From: Streptomyces cinerochromogenes
GTDB lineage: Bacteria > Actinomycetota > Actinomycetes > Streptomycetales > Streptomycetaceae
NCBI RefSeq assembly: GCF_014648635.1
Contig: NZ_BMRM01000024.1
Location: forward strand, 1-64,000
Direction: 5' to 3'
Length of the DNA: 64,000 bases
Positions 1 through 8,528 of the stretch are shown in pieces. A program made the translations under genes and the position numbers. Numbering within the stretch: position 1 is the first letter of the stretch; the number at the start of each line of letters is the position of its first letter. The notes below the pieces were generated by a model. It was not told the origin of the DNA. It did no database searches and was given only the letters and a program-made list of their open reading frames with translations.

Positions 1-479
1 ACCGCGACGCCGTCCGCACCCCCATGCAGTGGACGCCCGACCGCAACGCCGGCTTCTCGTCCTGCGACCCGGGACGCCTCTTCCTGCCCACGATCATGGA
101 CCCGGTCTACGGCTACCAGGTGACGAACGTCGAGGCGTCGATGTCCTCGCCCTCGTCGCTGCTGCACTGGACCCGCCGCATGATCGAGATCCGCAAGCAG
201 AATCCTGCCTTCGGACTGGGGTCCTACACCGAGCTGCCGTCGTCGAACCCGGCGGTGCTGGCGTTCCTGCGCGAGTACGAGGACGACCTCGTGCTGTGCG
301 TCCACAACTTCTCCCGCTTCGCCCAGCCGACGGAGCTGGACCTGAGCCGGTTCGGCGGGCGGCACCCCGTCGAGCTGTTCGGCGGGGTCCGGTTCCCGGC
401 GATCGGCGAACTGCCGTACCTGCTCACCCTCGCGGGGCACGGCTTCTACTGGTTCCGGCTGCGCCGGGAACCCGTATAG
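1..479 (+). CDS. treS: Trehalose synthase, C-terminal end (partial at window edge)
   Basis: This is the last ~159 codons of a GH13 maltose/trehalose isomerase; the 5' part lies outside the window. The visible protein starts in the conserved PMQWTPDRNAGFS block and ends in the small C-terminal beta domain (VLCVHNFSRFAQ). TreS interconverts trehalose and maltose in the cytoplasm, and the maltose is phosphorylated by the maltokinase encoded just downstream. The order treS-maltokinase-glgB is the classic actinobacterial GlgE-pathway module, which supports the call. The stop codon is at 477-479. Nothing looks broken. Confidence 0.93.
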   Translation, partial: RDAVRTPMQWTPDRNAGFSSCDPGRLFLPTIMDPVYGYQVTNVEASMSSPSSLLHWTRRMIEIRKQNPAFGLGSYTELPSSNPAVLAFLREYEDDLVLCVHNFSRFAQPTELDLSRFGGRHPVELFGGVRFPAIGELPYLLTLAGHGFYWFRLRREPV

Positions 480-483
480 CGAG

Positions 484-523
484 CCCGGTGGGGCGGTGCG
501 GCGTTTTCACCGCCCCACCCGGG
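484..523 (+). terminator. GC-rich hairpin between treS and maltokinase
   Basis: GGTGGGGCGGTG at 487-498 pairs perfectly with CACCGCCCCACC at 508-519, extended by CCC/GGG outside a one-base bulge; the loop includes TTTT. It starts 5 bp after the treS stop and ends about 50 bp before the next gene. It could end treS transcripts or attenuate read-through into the maltokinase gene. Confidence 0.7.
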
Positions 524-572
524 GCACGCATCAGTAACACCCCGACGACCCCCGGGGAAAGGACTGACGCCC

Positions 573-1967
573 ATGGCGGAAACGGTCACCTCTTCCGGCA
601 CCACCGGTTCACTCCTCACCTCGCTCGATCCCCTGCTGCGCGCCTGGCTGCCCCGACAGCGCTGGTTCGCGGGCAAGGGGCGCCCGATCACCGGGTTCAG
701 CCCCGTGTCCGTCACCGAACTGCTTCCGCCCGACGGCCGGCTCGGCCTGTACCACCTGCTGCTGCGCGTCCACCAGCCCACCGCGCCGGGCGCGCCGCCG
801 CATCCCGGCGACTGCTACCAGCTCCTCATAGGCGTGCGCGAGGCGCTGCCACCCCGGCTGGCGCCCGCGCTGATCGGACACGTGACGGAGGGCCCGCTCG
901 CCGGACGCACGGTGTACGAGGCCCTGTACGACCCCCGGCCCGCCGAAGTGCTGCTGGAGGCCCTGCGCACCCGGGCCCGCATCGGCGGGCTGCGCTTCGA
1001 GCGCGACCCGGCGCAGGACATCCGGGCGGGGCTGGTGGCCCGGCTGATGACCGCCGAGCAGTCCAACTCGTCGGTGGTCTACGGAGATACGTTCATTCTG
1101 AAGCTGTTGCGCCGGGTCGTGCCCGGCGTCAACCCCGACCTGGAGATACCCCTCGCCCTGGCCCGCGAGGGCTGCCCCCGGGTGCCCGCGCCGACGGCCT
1201 GGCTGCACGCCGAGGTGGGCGGGGCGTCGTACGTCCTGGCCGTGCTGCAGCCGTTCGTGAGCGGTGCCGCCGACGGCTGGGAACTGGCCCTGCGCGAGCT
1301 GGCCAAGAGCGAGGACTTCGCCGCCGAGGCCCGGGATCTGGGCCGGGCCACCGCCGAGGTGCACACCGCGCTCGCCCGGGCGCTGCCCACGGTCAGCCTC
1401 GGCCGTGCCCAGCTGGAGCTGCTGGTGGACGGCATGACCGAGCGGCTGGCGGCGGCCGTGCAGGCGGTGCCGGCTCTGCGGCCGTACGAGAGCGGGCTGT
1501 GCTCGGCGTACCGGGCGCTGGGCCAGCTCGCCGCCGAGGGCCGCACCTGGACCGCGCAGCGGGTGCACGGCGATCTGCACCTGGGGCAGTGCCTGCGCTC
1601 GCCGTCCGGGGGCTGGTCGCTGATCGACTTCGAGGGCGAGCCGGCCCGTCCGCTGGCCGAGCGGCGCATGCCGCAGCCGCCGGTGCGGGACATCGCGGGG
1701 ATGCTCCGCTCCTTCGACTACGCGGCCCACACGGTGACCCCGCCCGCCCGGGACTGGGCGCACGCCTGCCGGGCCGCCTACTGCTCCGGGTACGCGGAGG
1801 TGGCCGGCCGCGATCCGCGTACCGACCCGGTGCTGCTGCGGGCCTTCGAGACCGACAAGGCGGTCTACGAGGTCGTCTACGAGGCCCGGCACCGCCCCGA
1901 CTGGCTGCCCGTGCCGCTGAGCGCGGTGCGCCGCCTCTCCCTGCCCGACCAGGAGGTTCTTCCGTGA
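573..1967 (+). CDS. pep2: Maltokinase (Pep2/Mak type)
   Basis: ATP-dependent maltose kinase making maltose 1-phosphate, the GlgE substrate. The 464-residue protein has the N-terminal cap typical of the family (RQRWFAGKGRP near residue 30). The kinase core carries HGDLHLGQ near residue 331 (catalytic Asp) and IDFEGEP about 20 residues later (metal-binding Asp), as in aminoglycoside-phosphotransferase-like kinases. Start ATG at 573 is preceded by a GGGGAAAGGA ribosome site. Its stop overlaps the glgB GTG by 4 bp (GTGA, 1964-1967), so the two are probably translationally coupled. Separate maltokinase and TreS genes, as here, are usual in Streptomyces; in some other bacteria they are fused. Confidence 0.92.
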   Translation: MAETVTSSGTTGSLLTSLDPLLRAWLPRQRWFAGKGRPITGFSPVSVTELLPPDGRLGLYHLLLRVHQPTAPGAPPHPGDCYQLLIGVREALPPRLAPALIGHVTEGPLAGRTVYEALYDPRPAEVLLEALRTRARIGGLRFERDPAQDIRAGLVARLMTAEQSNSSVVYGDTFILKLLRRVVPGVNPDLEIPLALAREGCPRVPAPTAWLHAEVGGASYVLAVLQPFVSGAADGWELALRELAKSEDFAAEARDLGRATAEVHTALARALPTVSLGRAQLELLVDGMTERLAAAVQAVPALRPYESGLCSAYRALGQLAAEGRTWTAQRVHGDLHLGQCLRSPSGGWSLIDFEGEPARPLAERRMPQPPVRDIAGMLRSFDYAAHTVTPPARDWAHACRAAYCSGYAEVAGRDPRTDPVLLRAFETDKAVYEVVYEARHRPDWLPVPLSAVRRLSLPDQEVLP

Positions 1968-4219
1968 CCCCCAAGGCCCAGAAGAAGACCAGGGTCCCCG
2001 CGCAGGCGCCGGCGCCCGCCGTGGAGGCCGCCCTGTCCGCGGCCGTCGACGCGGGCGACCGCGAACGGCTGCTGCACGGCACCCACCACGACCCGCACTC
2101 CGTGCTGGGCGCGCACCCGGTCCCGGGCGGGGTCGCCTTCCGTGCCTTCCGCCCCCACGCCCAGGCGGTCACCGTGGTCTCGGACGAGCTGCGGGCGGAG
2201 CTGCACGACGACGGTGACGGCTTCTTCTCCGGCCTGCTGCCGCTCACCGAGGTGCCCGTCTACCGGCTGCTGGTGACGTACGACGGCACGGTGCACGAGA
2301 CCGAGGACGCCTACCGCTTCCTGCCCACCCTCGGCGAGCTGGACCTGCACCTGATCGGGGAGGGCCGGCACGAGCAGCTGTGGCGGGCGCTCGGCGCGCA
2401 CGTCACCACCCACGAGCAGGTCGCCGGGACCCGGTTCGCGGTGTGGGCGCCGAACGCGCGGGGCGTGCGGGTCACGGGCTCCTTCTCCTTCTGGGACGGC
2501 ACCGGGTACCCGATGCGCTCGCTCGGCGGCACCGGGGTCTGGGAGCTGTTCGTGCCGGGGATCGGCGAGGGCGAGCTGTACAAGTTCGAGATCACCCGGC
2601 CGGACGGCTCGCGCACCCTGCGCGCCGACCCGCTGGCCCGCCGTACCGAGGTTCCGCCCGCCACCTCCTCGATCGTGCACGCCTCGCACCACGAGTGGGG
2701 CGACGCCGAGTGGCTGGCGCGCCGGGCGGAGACCCCGGTGCACGAGGCGCCCTTCTCGGTGTACGAGGTGCACCTGCCGTCCTGGCGGCCGGGGCTGACC
2801 TACCGGGAACTGGCCGAGGAACTCCCCGCCTACGTCCGCGAGACGGGCTTCACCCACGTGGAGCTGATGCCGGTCGCCGAGCATCCCTTCGGCGGCTCCT
2901 GGGGCTACCAGGTCACCGGCTTCTACGCCCCAACGGCCCGTCTCGGCACCCCCGACGACTTCAAGTACCTGGTGGACCGGCTGCACCAGGCCGGCATCGG
3001 GGTGCTGATGGACTGGGTGCCGGCGCACTTCCCGCGCGACGACTGGGCGCTCGCCGAGTTCGACGGGCGTCCGCTGTACGAGCACCACGACCCGCGGCGG
3101 GCCGCCCACCCCGACTGGGGCACGCTGGAGTTCGACTTCGGCCGGCGCGAGGTGCGCAACTTCCTCGTCGCCAACGCGGTGTACTGGTGCGAGGAGTTCC
3201 ACATCGACGGGCTGCGGGTGGACGCGGTCGCCTCGATGCTCTACCTGGACTACTCGCGCGAGCCGGGCCAGTGGACGCCGAACGAGCACGGCGGCCGGGA
3301 GAACCTCGACGCGGTGGCCTTCCTGCAGGAGATGAACGCCACCGTGTACCGGCGCTGCCCCGGTGTGGTGACCGTCGCCGAGGAGTCCACGGCCTGGGAC
3401 GGTGTCACCCGGCCCACCCACCACAGGGGCCCGAGCGGTTTCGGCGGGCTGGGCTTCGGGCTGAAGTGGAACATGGGCTGGATGCACGACTCGCTGCAGT
3501 ACATGAGCCACGACCCCGTGCACCGCAAGTACCACCACCACGAGATGACCTTCTCGATGGTGTACGCCTACAGCGAGAACTACGTCCTGCCGATCTCCCA
3601 CGACGAGGTCGTGCACGGCAAGCGGTCCCTGGTGTCGAAGATGCCGGGCGACTGGTGGCAGCAGCGCGCCGGCCTGCGCGCCTACCTGGGCTTCATGTGG
3701 GCCCACCCGGGCAAGCAGCTCCTCTTCATGGGGCAGGAGTTCGCCCAGGGCGCCGAGTGGTCCGAGGCGCGCGGCCCCGACTGGTGGCTGCTCGACCCGG
3801 AGTACGGCGCCGAGGCGGACCACCGGGGCGTGCGGGACCTCGTCCGGGACCTGAACGCGGTGTACCGGTCGACTCCGGCGCTGTGGCAGCGGGACACCGA
3901 CCCGGCGGGCTTCGAGTGGATCACCGGGGACGCGGCGGAGGACAACGTCTTCGCGTTCCTGCGCCACGACGCCGAGGGCACCCCGCTGCTCGCGGTCTCC
4001 CACCTGTCCCCGGTGGTCCGCCACGACTACCGGCTGGGTGTGCCGGACGACGTCCCGGCCTGGGCGGAGGCCCTGAACACCGACGCGGCCCGCTACGGCG
4101 GCAGCGGCGCCACCCACCCGGACGTCGTCAAGCCCGAGCCGCACCCGTGGCACGGCCGCCCGGCGAGCATCCGGCTGACCCTGCCCCCACTGGCGACGGT
4201 GTGGCTGCGCCCGGCCTGA
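1964..4219 (+). CDS. glgB: 1,4-alpha-glucan branching enzyme GlgB
   Basis: GH13 branching enzyme, 751 residues, which adds alpha-1,6 branches to linear glucans made by GlgE or GlgA. An N-terminal CBM48-type beta module (FAVWAPNARGVRVTGSFSFWDG) precedes the catalytic barrel. Catalytic signatures are DGLRVDAV (nucleophile Asp, near residue 419), VAEEST (acid/base Glu, near 472) and ISHDEVVHGK (Asp, near 546). The C-terminal beta domain ends in PPLATVWLRPA. The GTG start at 1964 has an AGGAGG ribosome site and overlaps the maltokinase stop. The first ~35 residues are a Lys/Ala/Pro-rich extension. Length and motifs are complete. Confidence 0.96.
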   Translation: MTPKAQKKTRVPAQAPAPAVEAALSAAVDAGDRERLLHGTHHDPHSVLGAHPVPGGVAFRAFRPHAQAVTVVSDELRAELHDDGDGFFSGLLPLTEVPVYRLLVTYDGTVHETEDAYRFLPTLGELDLHLIGEGRHEQLWRALGAHVTTHEQVAGTRFAVWAPNARGVRVTGSFSFWDGTGYPMRSLGGTGVWELFVPGIGEGELYKFEITRPDGSRTLRADPLARRTEVPPATSSIVHASHHEWGDAEWLARRAETPVHEAPFSVYEVHLPSWRPGLTYRELAEELPAYVRETGFTHVELMPVAEHPFGGSWGYQVTGFYAPTARLGTPDDFKYLVDRLHQAGIGVLMDWVPAHFPRDDWALAEFDGRPLYEHHDPRRAAHPDWGTLEFDFGRREVRNFLVANAVYWCEEFHIDGLRVDAVASMLYLDYSREPGQWTPNEHGGRENLDAVAFLQEMNATVYRRCPGVVTVAEESTAWDGVTRPTHHRGPSGFGGLGFGLKWNMGWMHDSLQYMSHDPVHRKYHHHEMTFSMVYAYSENYVLPISHDEVVHGKRSLVSKMPGDWWQQRAGLRAYLGFMWAHPGKQLLFMGQEFAQGAEWSEARGPDWWLLDPEYGAEADHRGVRDLVRDLNAVYRSTPALWQRDTDPAGFEWITGDAAEDNVFAFLRHDAEGTPLLAVSHLSPVVRHDYRLGVPDDVPAWAEALNTDAARYGGSGATHPDVVKPEPHPWHGRPASIRLTLPPLATVWLRPA

Positions 4220-4233
4220 CCTGTCCTTCGCCT

Positions 4234-4277
4234 TCCGCCCCGGCGTACACCCGGGCCCGGGCGCCCGGCGGGGCGGA
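4234..4277. terminator. Inverted repeat between convergent glgB and helR
   Basis: TCCGCCCCG (4234-4242) pairs with CGGGGCGGA (4269-4277), with more CCGGG/CCCGG complementarity in the loop. It sits between the glgB stop and the helR stop, so it could terminate both converging transcripts. No T-run is present, as is common in this genus. Confidence 0.5.
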
Positions 4278-4342
4278 GGGGGAGGACACGCGGCGGTTCG
4301 TCGTGGTGGGGTCTGCGAGCGGCTGCCCTCGGGCCCCGGCCC

Positions 4343-6601
4343 TCACTCCGTGTCGGCCAGACCCGGCGGCAGCTCCCCCGTGTGCACCACGCCGAGCTGC
4401 TGTGTCGCCCGGGTGAGGGCCACGTACAGGTCGCTCGTGCCGTAGGCGCCCGGTTCGACCACCAGGACGGAGTCGAATTCGAGGCCCTTGGACTGGCGCG
4501 GGTCGAGCAGGACGACCGTACGGGTCAGGTCGGGTTCGCCGCCGGCCGTGACGCCGTCCAGGTGGGCGGCCAGGGAGCGGTGCAGGGCGCGCGGGGCGAT
4601 CACCGCGAGCCTGCCCTCCGCCGGGGTGAGTTCGGCGACCGCCTTGGCGACCGCGCCGGGCAGGTCGTCCAGGACCCGGCGCACCCAGGGCCGTACCCCC
4701 GTCGAACGGACCGAGCTGGGCGGCCGGAAGCCGGGGTCGCCGGCGCGGACCACGGCCGCCGCGAGGTCCATGATCTCGGCGGGGGTGCGGTAGTTGACGC
4801 CGAGGCGGGTGTGCTCCCAGCGGTCCTCGACATAGGGGGCGAGGATGTCCGCCCAGGAGCCGACGCCGGCCGCCTCCGCCGTCTGGGCGGGGTCGCCGAC
4901 CAGGGTCATCGAGCGGGTCGGGCAGCGCCGCATCAGCAGCCGCCAGGCCATCGGCGACAGCTCCTGCGCCTCGTCCACGATGATGTGCCCGAACGCCCAG
5001 GTGCGGTCGGCGGCGGCCCGCTCGGCGGCGCTGCGGTGGTCGGCCTCCTCCTGCCGCTCGGCGAACCGCTCGGCGTCGATGATGTCGTGCGCGGACAGGA
5101 CCTCGGAAGCGTCCGGGTCGTCGGCCTCCTTGTCCTCGAACTCGTAGGTCCGGGAGGCGTAGGAGACGTCCAGCACGCCCTGCGCGTAGGCGACCTGGGT
5201 CTCGCGTTCGCGTTCGGCGCGGGCCCTGGCCGGCCGGTCGTCCTCGCCGAGGAGTTCGGCCGCCTCGTCCAGCAGGGGCACGTCGGCGACGGTCCAGGCG
5301 CGGGTCACCGGGCGGCGGATCGCGTCGGCGTCCTCCTGCGGCAGGTAGCCGTCCGGCTCGGCGAGGAAGTCGGCGACCAGCCGCTGCGGGGTGATCCGGG
5401 GCCACAGCTGGTCGATGGCGTCCCAGACCTCCGGGTTCTCGGCGAGTTCGTCGCGGATCTGGGTGATGTCCGAGGCGTCGAGCAGGCTGCTGCCGTCGTA
5501 GGGGTCGGTGCCGACGCGCTCGGCGTACAGCTCGGTGAGCGTGTTGAGGATGTATCCCTCGAAGTGCTCGCGGGCGACGTTGTGCGGCAGCTTGGCGGCG
5601 CGGGTGCGTGTCCGGGCCACGCCGACCAGGCCCTCGTCCAGCATGAGCACCTCGCGGTCGTGCTCGATCGCGAGGACCGGGTCGGGCAGCGCCTGCCGGT
5701 CGCGGACGACGGCGGCGAGCACGTCGGCCATGCCGGCGCGGCCCTTGACGGCGGCGGCCGCGGGGCTGTCGGCGGCGGTGGCCTTCACGCCGGGGAACAG
5801 CTCGCCGACGGTGGCCAGCAGGACGCCGGTCTCGCCGAGGGAGGGCAGCACCTCGCCGATGTAGCCGAGGAAGGCCGGGTTGGGGCCGACGATGAGGACC
5901 GCGCGGCGGGCCAGCAGCTCCCGGTGCTCGTACAGCAGGTAGGCCGCGCGGTGCAGGGCGACCGCCGTCTTGCCGGTGCCGGGTCCGCCCTCGACGACCA
6001 GCACGCCCCGGTGCGGTGCCCGGATGATGCGGTCCTGGTCGGCCTGGATGGTCTGCACGATGTCGCTCATCCGGCCGGTGCGGGCCGAGTTCAGCGCGGC
6101 GAGCAGCACGGCGTCGCCGCTCGGGTCCTCGTGCCCGGTGCGGGTGGCGTCGCCGAGGTCGAGGATCTCGTCGTGCAGGGAGGTGACGGTACGGCCCTCG
6201 GTGGCGATGTGCCGGCGGCGGCGCAGGCCCATCGGGGTGTGGCCGGTGGCCAGGTAGAAGGGGCGGGCGACGTCGGCCCGCCAGTCGATGAGGACCGGGG
6301 TGCGCTCGGTGTCGTCCTCGCGCAGCCCGATCCGGCCGATGTGGTGCTTCGTGCCGTCGGCGAGGTCGATCCGGCCGAAGCAGAGCGAGCCGTCCACGGC
6401 GTTCAGCGCGGCGAGCAGCCCCGAGCGCTCGGCGACCAGGATGTCCCGCTCCAGCCGGGCCTGCATCGGCTTGTCGCCCTGGGCGAGCGCGTCCGCGACG
6501 GAGGTCTCGGCCTCGCCGCGCAGCACGTCCGCGCGCGCGTACAGTCCGTCGATGAATTCCTGTTCGTGCCGGATTTCATCGTCTGGAAATTCGGTGTTTG
6601 A
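4343..6601 (-). CDS. helR: HelR/HelD-like RNA-polymerase-recycling motor ATPase
   Basis: UvrD/Rep-like superfamily 1 ATPase of the HelD/HelR class, which removes stalled or drug-bound RNA polymerase from DNA and can give rifamycin tolerance in Streptomyces. Visible motifs are Walker A GGPGTGKTAVALHRA near residue 205, the GPNPAFLGYIGEVLPSLGE block, Walker B/motif II IIVDEAQELSPMAW near 540, motif III LVGDPAQT, and C-terminal VALTRATQQL. An N-terminal coiled-coil arm (HEQEFIDGLYARADVL) matches the secondary-channel arm of the family. I favour a TTG start at 6601, which has GGGAGCGG 6 bp upstream and gives the usual N-terminus. A GTG at 6682 would add 27 residues encoded by AT-rich, promoter-like DNA. 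HelR rather than another HelD paralogue is an inference. Confidence 0.85.
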   Translation of the reverse strand, partial: SNTEFPDDEIRHEQEFIDGLYARADVLRGEAETSVADALAQGDKPMQARLERDILVAERSGLLAALNAVDGSLCFGRIDLADGTKHHIGRIGLREDDTERTPVLIDWRADVARPFYLATGHTPMGLRRRRHIATEGRTVTSLHDEILDLGDATRTGHEDPSGDAVLLAALNSARTGRMSDIVQTIQADQDRIIRAPHRGVLVVEGGPGTGKTAVALHRAAYLLYEHRELLARRAVLIVGPNPAFLGYIGEVLPSLGETGVLLATVGELFPGVKATAADSPAAAAVKGRAGMADVLAAVVRDRQALPDPVLAIEHDREVLMLDEGLVGVARTRTRAAKLPHNVAREHFEGYILNTLTELYAERVGTDPYDGSSLLDASDITQIRDELAENPEVWDAIDQLWPRITPQRLVADFLAEPDGYLPQEDADAIRRPVTRAWTVADVPLLDEAAELLGEDDRPARARAERERETQVAYAQGVLDVSYASRTYEFEDKEADDPDASEVLSAHDIIDAERFAERQEEADHRSAAERAAADRTWAFGHIIVDEAQELSPMAWRLLMRRCPTRSMTLVGDPAQTAEAAGVGSWADILAPYVEDRWEHTRLGVNYRTPAEIMDLAAAVVRAGDPGFRPPSSVRSTGVRPWVRRVLDDLPGAVAKAVAELTPAEGRLAVIAPRALHRSLAAHLDGVTAGGEPDLTRTVVLLDPRQSKGLEFDSVLVVEPGAYGTSDLYVALTRATQQLGVVHTGELPPGLADTE

Positions 6602-6604
6602 CAA

Positions 6605-6660
6605 TTCCGCTCCCGCCCGGATATACTGTGCCCAGTAAACGTCATTCGTGGCCTCATGTG
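6605..6660 (-). promoter_or_regulatory. helR: Probable helR promoter region
   Basis: A markedly AT-richer patch just upstream of the favoured TTG start contains AGTATAT on the minus strand (near 6620-6628), resembling a -10 element. No clear -35 is spaced correctly. The composition contrast with flanking coding DNA is the main argument that this is not coding. Confidence 0.35.
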
Positions 6661-6704
6661 CGACTCGCCGAAATGAAGTCACGAATCATTGAATATACGC
6701 ACAG

Positions 6705-6736
6705 GAATCCCCCGGACGCAATTGCCCGGGGGATTC
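6705..6736 (-). terminator. Intrinsic terminator of the merR-thioredoxin operon
   Basis: GAATCCCCCGG (6705-6715) and CCGGGGGATTC (6726-6736) form a perfect 11-bp stem with a 10-nt loop, starting 18 bp past the thioredoxin stop on the minus strand. It separates this operon from helR downstream. Confidence 0.85.
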
Positions 6737-6754
6737 TTTGCGAGCGGGGCCGCT

Positions 6755-7087
6755 TTACAGCACGTCGGCCAGCTCCTCCAGCAGGCGCCGCTTGGGCCGC
6801 GCACCCACCATCGACTTCACGGGCTCACCGCCCTGGAAGACCATGAACGTCGGCATCGACAGCACCTTGTACGCGTTCGTGGTCTCCGGGTTGTGGTCCA
6901 CGTCCAGCTGGACGACCTTCAGCCGCTCGCCCTCCTCCGCGGCGAGGGCGCTGAGCACCGGCGCCATCTGCCGGCACGGCGGGCACCAGTCCGCCGTGAA
7001 CTCCACCAGTACCGGCAGTTCCGACGCCAGTACCTCCTTGTCGAAGTCCGCGTCCCCCACCTCGGGTACACCCGCCGCCTTCGTCAC
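6755..7087 (-). CDS. Thioredoxin
   Basis: A 110-residue cytoplasmic thioredoxin with the redox motif WCPPC (FTADWCPPCRQMAPV). This differs from the WCGPC of TrxA, so substrate range may differ. The cis-Pro loop (VLSMPTFMVF) and the C-terminal helix are present, so the fold is complete. GTG start at 7087 overlaps the merR stop by 4 bp (GTGA), giving tight coupling to the MerR regulator. The pair suggests redox- or metal-sensing control of a dedicated thioredoxin. A perfect dyad ahead of merR is the likely control point. Confidence 0.93.
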   Translation of the reverse strand: MTKAAGVPEVGDADFDKEVLASELPVLVEFTADWCPPCRQMAPVLSALAAEEGERLKVVQLDVDHNPETTNAYKVLSMPTFMVFQGGEPVKSMVGARPKRRLLEELADVL

Positions 7088-7512
7088 CGTTCCTGCCCTC
7101 CCAGTTCGCACAACGGCTCCGGACCTCCCGGAACCAGCGCCTCGACGGCCAGTTCGTCCCGCGCGCGCTCGGCCCGCGCCAACTGCCCCGCGACCGTCTC
7201 GCGCACCGACGTCAGCTGCCCGATGAGCGCGTCCAGCTCGGCCAGCTTGCGCCGGTAGACCACGAGCGCGGCCGGACAGGAGTCGCCCTCCGGGTGCCCG
7301 GCCCGCAGACACTCCACGAACGGCCGGGTCTCCTCCAGGTCGAACCCGAAGTCCTGCAGCGTGCGGATCTGCCGCAGCAGCCGGAGGTCGCTCTCGTCGT
7401 ACGTACGGTGTCCGTTGCCGTCCCGCCGGGCCGGCAGCAGCCCCCGCGACTCGTAGTACCGCAGGGTGCGTGTCGTGGTCCCGGCCCGCGCGGCCAGCTC
7501 GCCGATTCGCAT
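7084..7512 (-). CDS. MerR-family transcriptional regulator
   Basis: 142-residue MerR regulator with the canonical N-terminal winged helix (MRIGELAARAGTTTRTLRYYESRGLL) followed by a long dimerisation helix. Only two cysteines lie in the effector region (near VECLRAG and SCPAAL), plus one near the C-terminus (PLCELG). Their spacing (VECLRAGHPEGDSC) could bind a metal or form a disulfide, which is an inference. It is the first gene of a two-gene operon with a WCPPC thioredoxin. ATG at 7512 begins exactly at the family N-terminus; an upstream TTG at 7545 lies inside the putative operator and is rejected. Confidence 0.9.
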   Translation of the reverse strand: MRIGELAARAGTTTRTLRYYESRGLLPARRDGNGHRTYDESDLRLLRQIRTLQDFGFDLEETRPFVECLRAGHPEGDSCPAALVVYRRKLAELDALIGQLTSVRETVAGQLARAERARDELAVEALVPGGPEPLCELGGQER

Positions 7513-7528
7513 GTAGACGACGGTACGG

Positions 7529-7546
7529 CTTGACGTCGACGTCAAG
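7529..7546 (-). promoter_or_regulatory. Perfect 18-bp palindrome, MerR operator candidate
   Basis: CTTGACGTCGACGTCAAG is a perfect palindrome ending 17 bp upstream of the merR ATG. Its left half on the minus strand reads TTGACG, a good -35 hexamer, so the dyad overlaps the promoter as expected for MerR regulators. Confidence 0.65.
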
Positions 7547-7563
7547 GCAAGGCCGCGGCGCCG

Positions 7564-8331
7564 CTACGCGTCCACCAGCCCCGCCGACTCCTCGACCTCC
7601 ATCAGGGAGGCGCTGTGCCGTTCCTCCTCGAACTTCCGGCGGCCGCCGCGCAGGCCGAACAGGCGCTTGGTGAGGGCGATGTAGAGGACCGCGAGGATGT
7701 TCAGCACCAGGGTGGCGATCTTCAGCCAGCTGACGTGCTCGGTGAGTTCGTAGATCTCCAGCGGGAGGAAGGCGGCCGTGGCGACGACCGTCAGGTACTC
7801 CGCCCAGCGCTTGGCGTACCAGAGGCCGACCGCCTCGACGATCTCGATCAGCGCGTAGGCCAGCAGCAGGCCGGCCACCAGCAGCAGCGTGGAGCGCTGG
7901 TAGCCGAAGGCCTTCTGGAGGGAGCCGACGACCGGGGAGTGGTCGAGGTCGTAGTGGAAGTGCCGGAAGACCGGGCGCAACACGTCGAGGTACTCCTCGA
8001 ACAGGCGGCGCACCGCGTCCCGGCTGTTGCTGAACTTCCACACCGCGACCGCGACCAGCACGATGAACACCCCGCGCAGGGCCCGCTCGACGGCGAGGAA
8101 GCGCAGGACGAACAGGTCCCGGAGCACCTTGCCGCGCGGCACCAGCGGGGCGTCGGCGGCCGGTCCCGAGGCGCGCGGCTCGCCGAGCACGAAGTCACCG
8201 CAGCGCAGGCACCGCCAGACGTCCCCGAGCGCGGTCCGCGCGTGCAGCCTGATGCGCAGCCGGGGATCGTCGGGCGCGTAGGTCACATGACCCTTGCGCG
8301 CGCAGGTCCGCCGGTCCCAGTCGATCTTCAT
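7564..8331 (-). CDS. DUF2127-family membrane protein
   Basis: 255-residue protein whose N-terminal ~75 residues hold a Cys/His set (RTCARKGHVTY, WRCLRCGDFVLG) that could form a small zinc ribbon. About four membrane helices follow (LRFLAVERALRGVFIVLV, TLLLVAGLLLAYALIEIVEAVGLW, TVVATAAFLPLEIY, WLKIATLVLNILAVLYI) in the DUF2127 pattern. The C-terminal tail is charged and cytosolic. ATG at 8331. It sits alone between the MFS terminator and the merR operator. Function is unknown; the putative zinc ribbon fused to DUF2127 is visible but unexplained. Confidence 0.82.
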   Translation of the reverse strand: MKIDWDRRTCARKGHVTYAPDDPRLRIRLHARTALGDVWRCLRCGDFVLGEPRASGPAADAPLVPRGKVLRDLFVLRFLAVERALRGVFIVLVAVAVWKFSNSRDAVRRLFEEYLDVLRPVFRHFHYDLDHSPVVGSLQKAFGYQRSTLLLVAGLLLAYALIEIVEAVGLWYAKRWAEYLTVVATAAFLPLEIYELTEHVSWLKIATLVLNILAVLYIALTKRLFGLRGGRRKFEEERHSASLMEVEESAGLVDA

Positions 8332-8461
8332 CCCCCGTGCCTCCGTGTACGCACTGACATACCTGTACTGACGCCGGACTCGAACATGCCGTTCCGGTTG
8401 ATCGGTACGGCACGTTACTGCGGCGCCGCCGCGCCGGGCACCCGGGCCGTACGCGGCGCGG

Positions 8462-8508
8462 CGGGCCGCGGGCCGCCCGGGCTCGTGGACCGGGCGGGCC
8501 GCGGCCCG
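8462..8508 (-). terminator. Terminator hairpin after the MFS gene
   Basis: A 19-bp stem with one mismatch (arms 8462-8480 and 8490-8508, 9-nt loop) begins 20 bp after the MFS stop on the minus strand. It is very stable and entirely GC. Confidence 0.78.
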
Positions 8509-8528
8509 TGCGGGAGGGGCGGGAGGCG

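Noticed and set aside
29..1960. Very long open frames overlapping treS and maltokinase, and a 739-codon frame antisense to helR (4382-6601)
   Set aside because: High GC makes alternative frames open by chance. Their translations are Arg/Pro/Gly/Ala-rich without domain motifs, while the genes on the other frames have clear families.
6602..6682. GTG at 6682 as the helR start
   Set aside because: The added 27 codons are AT-rich, look like promoter DNA and give an N-terminus foreign to the family. TTG 6601 has a ribosome site. Not fully excluded.
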